Shown here in pieces: positions 24,194 through 32,489 of a DNA stretch of 64,000 nt (position 1 is its first letter; each line of letters begins with the position of its first letter). This DNA is from JARYGU01 sp033795365 (lineage in GTDB: Bacteria > Pseudomonadota > Alphaproteobacteria > Rhizobiales > Rhizobiaceae). The notes below the pieces were generated by a model that saw only the letters and a list, made by a program, of their open reading frames with translations, did not search any database and had not been told where the DNA came from. A program made the translations under genes and the position numbers. The stretch covers positions 170,586 to 234,585 of the forward strand of contig JARYGU010000008.1 of assembly GCA_033795365.1 (NCBI GenBank), in the 5' to 3' direction.

Positions 24194-25132
24194 TCATCCC
24201 TGCGGCGTGATATGCTTGCGGGCAGCCTTGCGGCGAATGCCGAGCTGGCGCTCGCGGAAAATGATGAAGATGCCGGCCGAAATCACGATCGCCGTCCCAA
24301 CGAGCATCGTCAGCGTCGGGATATCGTCGAAGAGAACATAGCCGATGACGATGCCGAGCGCGATCGACGTATATTCGAAGGGCGCGATGGTGGAGACGTC
24401 GGCATGGCGATAGCTCTCCGTCAGCAGAATCTGCGCGATACCGCCGCAAAAGCCGGCAAGTGCCAGGAAGATGAGCGCCCGCATAGACAGGTCGCTCCAG
24501 CCGAAGGGCAGCGTGGCCAGCGAATAGACCGAGGCGGACAGGGAGAAATAGAGCACGATCGTGTGCGTCTTCTCCGTCTGCACCAGCTTCCGGACAAGGA
24601 TCATCGCGACGGCGCCAAGCGTAGCCGAGGCGAGCACCGCCACCGCTCCCAGGGCACTCGCCGGTGCGATGCCCTCTCCATCGAAGAGCGTCAGCCGCGG
24701 CCAGGTGATGATCACGACGCCCGCAAGCCCGACAAGAACCGCCGACCAGCGGTAGACGCCGACCATCTCCTTCAGGAAAACCGCCGCGATCATCACCGCT
24801 ATCAGCGGCATGGCATAGCCGATCGCGATCGCTTCGGGCAGCGGCAGATGGACGAGACCGTAGAAGCCGAAGCTCATTGCGAGGATCCCGACGAAACCCC
24901 GCGCCAGATGGCCGGGAATATTCCCGGTGCGGAAGGCATCGACGAGTTCCCCCCGCACCGCCAGGTAGAGCATGATCGGCACCATGGCGAAGGCGGAGCG
25001 GTAGAAGGTGATCTGGCCGGTGGAGATGTCGCTGCCCGCAGCCTTGATCAGCGTCGACATGCCGACGAAGACGACGACGGAGGAAACCTTGAGGAGAATT
25101 CCCTTCATCGGGTCGAACTGCTGGGACTGCAT
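24194..25132 (-). CDS. DMT superfamily (EamA) transporter
   Basis: A 312-residue protein with ten hydrophobic helices in two EamA repeats (first repeat about residues 10-145, second 155-290). Recognisable family segments are FYRSAFAMVPIMLYLAVRG, IGYAMPLIAVMIAAVFLKE at the end of repeat one, and APFEYTSIALGIVIGYVLF in repeat two. EamA proteins export amino acids, nucleosides or other metabolites across the inner membrane. ATG 25130-25132 follows GAAGAG; GTG 25141 three codons upstream is the alternative. Substrate unknown. Confidence 0.86.
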   Translation of the reverse strand: MQSQQFDPMKGILLKVSSVVVFVGMSTLIKAAGSDISTGQITFYRSAFAMVPIMLYLAVRGELVDAFRTGNIPGHLARGFVGILAMSFGFYGLVHLPLPEAIAIGYAMPLIAVMIAAVFLKEMVGVYRWSAVLVGLAGVVIITWPRLTLFDGEGIAPASALGAVAVLASATLGAVAMILVRKLVQTEKTHTIVLYFSLSASVYSLATLPFGWSDLSMRALIFLALAGFCGGIAQILLTESYRHADVSTIAPFEYTSIALGIVIGYVLFDDIPTLTMLVGTAIVISAGIFIIFRERQLGIRRKAARKHITPQG

Positions 25133-25289
25133 GCGTGGCACTCTTCAATCGCCGCCGCCGCGAGGCGGACGGGAGTTCGGATCTGAACGGAACCGATCCG
25201 TCATAACCGGATCGGCGCCGAGTCGCGACGGCTGAATTGCCCGGACACGAATCGGCCAACCGCCACGGAGAAAAAAGGCCTGCCCGCCT

Positions 25290-27590
25290 CTATGCTGCGT
25301 TCAATACGGCCCAGATCTTCTGCGGCGTCGCCGGCATGTCGATATGGGTTACGCCGCGCGCCCGGTGGAGCGCGTCGACGACGGCGTTCATGACCGCCGG
25401 ACAGGCGCCGATCGTGGCGGCCTCTCCCGCGCCCTTAATGCCGAGCGCATTGGTGGTCGAAGGCACGTTGCGCGTCTCGAACTTGAAGAAGGGAAGCCCG
25501 TCAGCGCGCGGCATGCCGTAGTCCATGAAACTCGCCGTCAGAAGCTGGCCGTCCTGCGAATAAACCGCCTCCTCGTTCAGACACTGGCCGATGCCCTGCA
25601 CGATGCCCCCATGGACCTGGCCGAGCAGCAGGACCGGGTTCACGGTCAGCCCGAAATCGTCCACCACCTGGTAGTTGACGATCTCGACCATGCCCGTCTC
25701 GGGATCGATCTCGACCTCGACCACATGGGTGCCGTTCGGATAGGTGGCCTCGTCCTGGACGATATCGGAAATGGAGATCAGATCGTTCTCGGATTTCGCT
25801 GCGCGGGCGATGCCGGCGAAGGAGAGCGCCTGGTCTGTGCCGACGACGCGCGCCTCGCCCGCGACGAGCTCGATGTCCTCGGCGGCCGCTTCCAGCTCGT
25901 CGCCGGCGATCCGCTTCATCTTTTCCGCCAGGCCTTCGCTGGCCGATGCCACGGAGACGCCGCCGAGCGGGATCGAGCGCGAACCGCCCGTGCCGCCGCC
26001 GCTCGCGAGTTCGGCGGTATCGCCCTGGCGCACGATGATCCGGTCGAAATCGATGCCGATCTTGTCGGCGACGAACTGACTGTAGGCAGTGGCGTGGCCC
26101 TGCCCGTTCGTCTGCGTGCCGATGAAGAGCGTGATCGTTCCGTCCTCGTTGAGCTTCAGCTTCGCCGGCTCGGAGCCCGCAAAGGCGCAGGCCTCGACAT
26201 AGGTGGACATGCCGATGCCGCGGATTTTACCATGGGCGCCGGCCTTCCTTGCCCGGTCTTCGAAGCCCTCCCAGTCGGCAAGCGCCATGGCTTGCGTCAT
26301 GTGCCCGTCGAATTCGCCGACGTCATAGAGGCGTCCGCCCTGGGTGCGGTAGGGGAACTGCCCGGGACGGATGAAGTTGATGCGGCGGAACTGCGCCGGT
26401 GAAAGGCCGAGTTCGCGCGCCGTGATATCGACCAGGCGTTCGACCACATAGGCCGCCTCCGGCCGCCCGGCGCCGCGATAGGCGTCGACCGGCGTGGTGT
26501 GGGTGTAGAAGGCGCGGATATGCATGTCGAGCGCCGGGATGTCATAGACGCCCGTCGCCATGATCGCCGCCATGGTGGGGATCATCGGGCCGTATTGCGA
26601 GAGATATGCGCCCATATTGGCATCCATGCGGATGCGCATGGCGGTGATGCGGTGGTCGGCATCGGTGGCGAAGGCAGCCGTGACGACGCTGTCGCGGCCG
26701 TGGCTGTCGGCCAGGAAATGCTCGCCGCGCCCGCTGACCCATTTCACCGGTCGTGCGAGGCGGCGCGCCGCCTCCAGCACCAGCGGATATTCTCGATAGT
26801 TGAAGCTCTTGGTGCCGAAACCGCCGCCGACATCGGGCGTTATCACGCGCAGCCTCTCGGGCTCGATCCGCAGCACATGATTGGCCAGCGAATTGCGCAG
26901 CCCATGCACGCCCTGCGAGCCGCAGGTGAGCGTGAAGCTCCCGGTCTCGGCATCCCATTCCCCCAGCGCCGCCCGGGTCTCCATATAGTTCGCAACGAGA
27001 CGGTTGTTGACGAGCGTGATCTCGCTGACGTGGCTCGCCTTCTCGAAGGCGGCGGCGACGGTCGCGGGATCGCCCGTCTGGTGCTCATAGACGAGATTGC
27101 TGCCCGCATCCGGCCAGACCAGCGGAGCGCCATCCTCGCCGGCCGTCGAAAGCTGGACCAGCGCCTCCTCCATCTCCCAGTCGATCTCCAGGAATTCGGC
27201 CGCGTCTTCGGCCTCTGCCAGCGTGTCCGCGACGATGAAGGCGACGGCGTCGCCGACATGGCGCACGCGCCCGCGACAGAGCACAGGGGTATTGCGGACA
27301 TCGTGCTGCGTGCCGTCCGGCTGGGTCGCCCGCGCAAGGCAGGGCACGTCGCCGAGATGGGCGACGTCCTCGGCTGTCATGACCAGCCGCACGCCGGGCG
27401 CGGCTTTCGCCGCTTCCGTCGACCTGATCTCGAACGTGGCGGAAGCATAGGGCGAACGCACCACGAAGCCGTGCAATTCCCCCGGCCGCACGATATCGCT
27501 CGTATAGGCCCCCTCGCCCTTCAGCAGCGGGAGGTCCTCTTTTCTCAGCGCGGAAGCGCCCACTCCGAATTTCGGTGCAGTCGTGTTCAT
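25290..27590 (-). CDS. Molybdopterin-binding subunit of a xanthine dehydrogenase/CO dehydrogenase-like hydroxylase (CoxL-like form II)
   Basis: A 766-residue large subunit of the xanthine oxidase family. The N-terminal a/b hammerhead domain (ALRKEDLPLLKGEGAYTSDI) is followed by the molybdenum cofactor domain with GGGFGTKSFNYREY, VDAYRGAGRPEAAYVVE (the site that is AYRCSFR in true CO dehydrogenase), GTQTNGQGHATAYSQFVAD, GGTGGSRS and the catalytic glutamate in IKGAGEAATIG. It should hydroxylate an aldehyde or heterocycle but not CO. ATG 27588-27590 follows CAGGA. The FAD and 2Fe-2S subunits usually co-transcribed with it are absent from this window, so it is an orphan or uses partners elsewhere. 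Confidence 0.88.
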   Translation of the reverse strand: MNTTAPKFGVGASALRKEDLPLLKGEGAYTSDIVRPGELHGFVVRSPYASATFEIRSTEAAKAAPGVRLVMTAEDVAHLGDVPCLARATQPDGTQHDVRNTPVLCRGRVRHVGDAVAFIVADTLAEAEDAAEFLEIDWEMEEALVQLSTAGEDGAPLVWPDAGSNLVYEHQTGDPATVAAAFEKASHVSEITLVNNRLVANYMETRAALGEWDAETGSFTLTCGSQGVHGLRNSLANHVLRIEPERLRVITPDVGGGFGTKSFNYREYPLVLEAARRLARPVKWVSGRGEHFLADSHGRDSVVTAAFATDADHRITAMRIRMDANMGAYLSQYGPMIPTMAAIMATGVYDIPALDMHIRAFYTHTTPVDAYRGAGRPEAAYVVERLVDITARELGLSPAQFRRINFIRPGQFPYRTQGGRLYDVGEFDGHMTQAMALADWEGFEDRARKAGAHGKIRGIGMSTYVEACAFAGSEPAKLKLNEDGTITLFIGTQTNGQGHATAYSQFVADKIGIDFDRIIVRQGDTAELASGGGTGGSRSIPLGGVSVASASEGLAEKMKRIAGDELEAAAEDIELVAGEARVVGTDQALSFAGIARAAKSENDLISISDIVQDEATYPNGTHVVEVEIDPETGMVEIVNYQVVDDFGLTVNPVLLLGQVHGGIVQGIGQCLNEEAVYSQDGQLLTASFMDYGMPRADGLPFFKFETRNVPSTTNALGIKGAGEAATIGACPAVMNAVVDALHRARGVTHIDMPATPQKIWAVLNAA

Positions 27591-27857
27591 GCCGGTCCTG
27601 TCCTGAAGTTCGATCGCCTGATGTGGAGAAAACGTGAAGAAGGAGTAGAGTTTAAGCGACGACGGGGAAAAGTCGATCCTTCCCGCCGTCAAAAAATGCC
27701 CCATCTCAAATCAGAAATCCGTGGACGGGTTGCAATCGGAAATGAGATGTTAAACCTAAAGGCATATGACGTGCCGGGACCAGGGAACACGCCATTCCTT
27801 CACGCCGGTGGATTGCCCGGAAATGTACGGGCGGAATGGTAAAGAGCAGGACATACC

Positions 27858-30506
27858 ATGCGAACAGAGGACGGCCGGATCATCCATCTGGCAGATTACC
27901 GCCAGACAGACTTCGTTCTCGAACGCGTCGACCTGACTTTCGAACTCGATCCCACGGCCACGAAATGCACCTCGCGCATGCTTTTCCACCGCCGCGAGGG
28001 CGCACCGGGCGATGCGCCCCTGGTGCTTGACGGCGACGAGCTTGCGATGACCGGCCTGCTCTTCGACGGCATGCCGATGGAGGCCGCCCTCTTCACCGAG
28101 GAAAACGACCAGCTCACGATCCGCGATCTGCCGGAAACGGGCTCCTTCGAGATCACCGTCGACACGGTGATCAACCCGGAGGCCAACACGACGCTCATGG
28201 GGCTCTACCGCACCGGCAACGTTTACTGCACGCAGTGCGAGGCGGAAGGCTTCCGCCGCATCACCTATTTCTACGACCGGCCGGACGTGCTCTGCGTCTA
28301 TACGGTCAACGTCATCGCGGACAAGGAAAGCTGCCCGCTGCTTCTTTCCAACGGAAATTTCCTCGGCGGCGCCGGCTACGGCGAAGGCAAGCATTTCGCC
28401 GCCTGGTTCGACCCGCATCCGAAGCCCTCCTACCTCTTTGCGCTGGTGGCCGGCGATCTCGGCGTGGTCGAGGATACGTTCACCACGATGTCCGGGCGCG
28501 AGGTAGCGCTGAAGATCTATGTCGAGCACGGCAAGGAGCCGCGCGCGGCCTATGCCATGGACGCGCTGAAGCGCTCGATGAGATGGGACGAGGAGGTCTT
28601 CGGACGCGAATACGACCTCGACATCTTCATGATCGTCGCCGTCTCCGACTTCAACATGGGGGCGATGGAGAACAAGGGCCTCAACATCTTCAACGACAAG
28701 TATGTGCTGGCCGATCCGGAGACCGCGACCGACGCGGACTACGCCAATATCGAGGCGATCATCGCGCATGAATATTTCCACAACTGGACCGGCAACCGCA
28801 TCACCTGCCGCGACTGGTTCCAGCTCTGCCTGAAGGAAGGGCTGACAGTCTATCGCGACCACGAGTTCTCCGCCGACCAGCGCTCGCGCGCCGTCAAGCG
28901 CATCGCCGAGGTGCGGCACCTGAAGTCGGAGCAGTTCCCGGAGGACGCCGGACCGCTGGCCCATCCGGTACGGCCGACGAAATACCGCGAGATCAACAAC
29001 TTCTACACGACGACCGTCTACGAAAAGGGCTCCGAGGTCACCCGCATGATCGCGACCATTCTCGGCCGCGACCTCTTCAAGAAGGGGATGGATCTCTATT
29101 TCGAGCGTCACGACGGCGACGCGGCGACGATCGAGGACTTCGTCAAATGCTTCGAGGATGCGAGCGGGCGCGATCTCACCCAGTTCTCGCTCTGGTATCA
29201 TCAGGCCGGCACGCCGCTCGTCACCGTTTCCACCGGCTACGACCAGGGCAGCCGCGTCTTCACGCTGTCGCTCGAGCAGATGGTGCCGCCCACACCCGGT
29301 CAGGCAGCCAAGGAGCCGATGCATATTCCGCTCCGCTTCGGCCTGCTGCTTGCGGACGGAACGGAAGCCGCGCCCTTGGCGACCGATGGTGCCGAGGTTA
29401 AGGGGGACGTCCTGCATCTGACCGCGCGCAAACAGAACGTGACCTTCTCCGGCATCGCATCCCGCCCGGTTCTGTCCCTCAATCGCGGATTCTCCGCTCC
29501 GGTCAACCTGCATTTCGAGCAGGCGCCGGCCGATCTGGCGCAGATCGCGCGCCACGACGGCGATCTCTTCGCCCGTTGGCAGGCTCTGAATGACCTCGCC
29601 ATGCCGGGCTTGGCCGAAGCATCGCGCAGTGCCCGCGAAGGCAAGGAGATCAGCGCGCCGCCGCTGCTTGGCGAGGCGCTCACCGCGATTGCCGGCGACG
29701 AGACGCTGGAGCCGGCCTTCCGCGCCCAGGCGCTGGCGCTTCCGAGCGAGGCGGATATCGCGCGCGAACTCGGCAGCGACAATGACCCGGACGCAATCCG
29801 GCGCGGGCGCGAGGCGATCCTGGCCCATGTCGCGGCAGACGGAGCTGCCGTCTTCACGGGGCTTTTCGAACGGCACCGGACGTCCGGTGCCTTCGCTCCG
29901 GATGCGGCGAGCGCCGGCCATCGCGCATTGCGCAATGCCGCGCTCGGCTTTCTCGCCATTTCCGACGGCACGCCCGCCCGCGCCGCGAAAGCCTTCGCCG
30001 ATGCGGACAACATGACCGATCTCAGCATGGCGCTCACCGTCCTTTCGCACCGCTTCCCCGATGCGCCCGAGACCATCGGAGCGCTCGAGGCTTTCCGCGC
30101 CCGCTTCGCCGAAAACGCGCTCGTCATCGACAAATGGTTCGCCATCCAGTCGACCATTCCGGGCGACGGCGCTCTCGATCGCGTCAGGAAGCTGATGGAG
30201 AGCCCCCATTACAACCCGTCCAACCCGAACCGGGTGCGGGCGCTGATCGGCACCTTCGCCTTCTCCAATCCGACCGGCTTCAACCGGGCGGACGGGGAAA
30301 GCTACCGTTTCCTCGCCGGGCAGATCCTTGCGATCGATCCGAAAAACCCGCAGCTCGCCGCGCGCATCCTCACCTCGATGCGCTCCTGGCGCTCGCTGGA
30401 GGAAGGGCGCGCCGACCATGCGCGCAACGCGCTCCGCTCGATCGCCGCGGCCAAAAAGCTCTCACCGGACGTTTCCGATATCGTTGAACGCATGCTGAAC
30501 GGCTAA
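27858..30506 (+). CDS. pepN: Aminopeptidase N (M1 family)
   Basis: An 882-residue zinc metallopeptidase of the PepN type, normal length, acting in the cytoplasm to trim N-terminal residues from peptides. Exopeptidase motif GAMEN lies around residues 268-272 and the zinc site HEYFHNW at about 304-310 with the third ligand glutamate in KEGLTV about 20 residues later. The C-terminal helical domain from ~residue 550 is of the bacterial PepN (DUF3458) kind, ending in RNALRSIAAAKKLSPDVSDI. It is divergent from the CoxL-like gene with a 267-bp gap that contains CATCTCA (27702-27708) and TGAGATG (27743-27749) as an inverted repeat. Confidence 0.94.
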   Translation: MRTEDGRIIHLADYRQTDFVLERVDLTFELDPTATKCTSRMLFHRREGAPGDAPLVLDGDELAMTGLLFDGMPMEAALFTEENDQLTIRDLPETGSFEITVDTVINPEANTTLMGLYRTGNVYCTQCEAEGFRRITYFYDRPDVLCVYTVNVIADKESCPLLLSNGNFLGGAGYGEGKHFAAWFDPHPKPSYLFALVAGDLGVVEDTFTTMSGREVALKIYVEHGKEPRAAYAMDALKRSMRWDEEVFGREYDLDIFMIVAVSDFNMGAMENKGLNIFNDKYVLADPETATDADYANIEAIIAHEYFHNWTGNRITCRDWFQLCLKEGLTVYRDHEFSADQRSRAVKRIAEVRHLKSEQFPEDAGPLAHPVRPTKYREINNFYTTTVYEKGSEVTRMIATILGRDLFKKGMDLYFERHDGDAATIEDFVKCFEDASGRDLTQFSLWYHQAGTPLVTVSTGYDQGSRVFTLSLEQMVPPTPGQAAKEPMHIPLRFGLLLADGTEAAPLATDGAEVKGDVLHLTARKQNVTFSGIASRPVLSLNRGFSAPVNLHFEQAPADLAQIARHDGDLFARWQALNDLAMPGLAEASRSAREGKEISAPPLLGEALTAIAGDETLEPAFRAQALALPSEADIARELGSDNDPDAIRRGREAILAHVAADGAAVFTGLFERHRTSGAFAPDAASAGHRALRNAALGFLAISDGTPARAAKAFADADNMTDLSMALTVLSHRFPDAPETIGALEAFRARFAENALVIDKWFAIQSTIPGDGALDRVRKLMESPHYNPSNPNRVRALIGTFAFSNPTGFNRADGESYRFLAGQILAIDPKNPQLAARILTSMRSWRSLEEGRADHARNALRSIAAAKKLSPDVSDIVERMLNG

Positions 30507-30518
30507 AGTAGGATACCT

Positions 30519-31070
30519 TCAAGGGGCCAGAAATTTTCCGACCAGCGACCGGCAGTAATCCGGCGAGGGATCTCGGTCGCCGAAAAGGATATGATAGACG
30601 ATCGGGGCCACGACCCGATCGACGGCTTCATCGAGATCGAACGGCACCTCGCCGCGGGCCAGCGCACGCTCCCGCAGCGTTTCCAGGTGATGGTAGGTAT
30701 ATTGGCAGCACTGCGCGGCAGCGCCTCCGGCCAGACTGCCGACGATATCGAGAAGCATCGCCCGCCCGACCCTGGAGGACATCTCCTCGGCATATTGCAC
30801 GATGAAGGCCTCGAGATCCGACGCCATGGCGCCGGTATCCTCCGGATCGGCGATCGGCCGCATGCGGGAGACCGCCACATCCGCCAGAAGCTCGGAAAGA
30901 TCGCCCCAGCGGCGGTAGATCGTGGACGGGGTCACCCCCGCTTTTTCGGCGATCATCGGCACCGTGATCTCGCTGCGGTCCACGCTTTTCAGAAGCTCCT
31001 GGACGGTGCTGTGGACTTCGGCCTGGATGCGGGCGCTCCGCCCTCCCTGCCGCAACATTTCCCTTGGCAT
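30519..31070 (-). CDS. TetR family transcriptional regulator
   Basis: A 183-residue repressor-type protein. The N-terminal HTH is VPMIAEKAGVTPSTIYRRWG (residues about 37-56), followed by a helical ligand domain typical of TetR_C proteins. It is divergent from an MFS exporter, the usual target of such a regulator. Two copies of a 21-bp palindrome TAAyGC-N9-GCGTTA lie in the shared region at 31116 and 31162 and are the likely operators. The ligand is probably a substrate of the exporter; this is inference from arrangement. Confidence 0.9.
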   Translation of the reverse strand: MPREMLRQGGRSARIQAEVHSTVQELLKSVDRSEITVPMIAEKAGVTPSTIYRRWGDLSELLADVAVSRMRPIADPEDTGAMASDLEAFIVQYAEEMSSRVGRAMLLDIVGSLAGGAAAQCCQYTYHHLETLRERALARGEVPFDLDEAVDRVVAPIVYHILFGDRDPSPDYCRSLVGKFLAP

Positions 31071-31115
31071 CTTTTCATTCTCCTTCCCGGCCCGGCCGGG
31101 AACATGAACACACCT

Positions 31116-31136
31116 TAATGCAAAGATATTGCGTTA
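31116..31136. promoter_or_regulatory. TetR operator candidate, copy 1
   Basis: TAATGC (31116-31121), 9-nt spacer AAAGATATT, GCGTTA (31131-31136). It lies about 45 bp before the TetR start and matches copy 2 in half-site sequence and spacing. Confidence 0.7.
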
Positions 31137-31161
31137 GCGAACGATTGCAACTATATCCCGC

Positions 31162-31182
31162 TAACGCTAAAAAATTGCGTTA
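31162..31182. promoter_or_regulatory. TetR operator candidate, copy 2
   Basis: TAACGC (31162-31167), 9-nt spacer TAAAAAATT, GCGTTA (31177-31182): perfect 6-bp half-sites, abutting the MFS ribosome-binding site. It is 46 bp from copy 1. Confidence 0.7.
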
Positions 31183-31193
31183 AGGTGAAAACC

Positions 31194-32396
31194 ATGAGCG
31201 ACACGTCTTCTCCCGCCAGCGGCAGATCCGCCTCACGCATGACCGTCTACAGCTTCATCGGAGCCGTTACGATCTCCGCCTGCAGCAGTGCGCCGACGCC
31301 GCTCTACCATCTTTACCAGGAGCTCTTCCGCCTCTCGCCGGCGATGATCACGCTGATCTTCGGCTCCTATGCCTTCTCGCTCCTTGCGGCCCTTCTGACG
31401 CTCGGCGGGCTGTCCGATTACATCGGCCGGCGGCCGCTCATCCTGCTTGCCCTGCTTCTCAATGCCGCCGCCCTGGTGATCTTCCTGCTGGCGGAATCAG
31501 GCGCCATGCTGATGGCGGCACGCATCGTTCAGGGTTTTGCGACCGGTATCGCCTTCCCCACCTTCGGCGCCGCGATTCTCGACACCGACAAGACGAGAGG
31601 ACCGATCCTCAACAGCATCACTGCCTTTCTCGGCCTGATGATCGGCACGCTGACGGCCGGCACGCTCGTCGCCTTCGCGCCCGAGCCCACTCGTCTGATC
31701 TACGAGCTGCTGCTCGGCATAACCGCGGCCGGCATCCTTGCGCTCGCCCTCATGCCGGAAACCACATCCGGCCGTCCGGGGGCGATCGCTGCCATGAGGC
31801 CGCAGCTCAGCGTCCCGCGGCGGGCTCGCCCGACGCTCATCCGCGTCACGCCGGTCAATATCGCCGGCTGGTCGCTCGGCGGCTTCTACCTGTCGCTGAT
31901 GCCGACGCTGGTCGCGGTTGCGACCGGCATCACCTCGCCCTTCGTCGGCGGCGCCGTCGTCGCGACCCTGATGCTGAGTGCCACCGCCTCGGTCTTCATC
32001 TTCCGCTCCTGGAGGGCACAGACGGTTCTCTTCACCGGCGCGAGCGTGCTGATGATCGGCGTCGCCATCACGCTTTTCGGCGTGTATCTGCAACAGGTCG
32101 GAGTGCTTTTCCTCGGGACGGCGGTCGCAGGGCTCGGCTTCGGATCGATTTTCGCCAATATCCTGCGCATCATGCTGCCGCTGGCCGAAGGTCATGAGCG
32201 CGCCGGCCTCTTCTCCGCCTTTCTGGTCGAAAGCTATCTCGCCTTCGCCATTCCGGCGATCGCCGCCGGGCTCGCGGCGCCGAAGCTCGGCCTTTCCGTG
32301 ACCGCCTATGTCTACGGCATCGTCATCATCATCCTTGCGGCGGCCTCCATTCTGGCCACCCGAAGCAGGACAAGCGAATGCGCCGCCGTCTGCTGA
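31194..32396 (+). CDS. MFS transporter under TetR control
   Basis: A 400-residue major facilitator with twelve helices. Motif A is LGGLSDYIGRRPLILLALLL between helices 2 and 3, and helix 4 carries RIVQGFATGIAFPTFG. The family profile is that of drug/metabolite exporters. ATG 31194 has AAGG 8 nt upstream; GTG 31185 in frame overlaps the operator and is less likely. Expression is probably repressed by the divergent TetR protein through the two palindromes in the gap. Substrate unknown. Confidence 0.86.
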   Translation: MSDTSSPASGRSASRMTVYSFIGAVTISACSSAPTPLYHLYQELFRLSPAMITLIFGSYAFSLLAALLTLGGLSDYIGRRPLILLALLLNAAALVIFLLAESGAMLMAARIVQGFATGIAFPTFGAAILDTDKTRGPILNSITAFLGLMIGTLTAGTLVAFAPEPTRLIYELLLGITAAGILALALMPETTSGRPGAIAAMRPQLSVPRRARPTLIRVTPVNIAGWSLGGFYLSLMPTLVAVATGITSPFVGGAVVATLMLSATASVFIFRSWRAQTVLFTGASVLMIGVAITLFGVYLQQVGVLFLGTAVAGLGFGSIFANILRIMLPLAEGHERAGLFSAFLVESYLAFAIPAIAAGLAAPKLGLSVTAYVYGIVIIILAAASILATRSRTSECAAVC

Positions 32397-32489
32397 ACCG
32401 ACGGCGGGACTACAATTTTCCAACCATTATAATTGGTTAAAAAACTTTTACCTTTTCCTCTGGACAAGGCGAATCACAATTGATTCATT

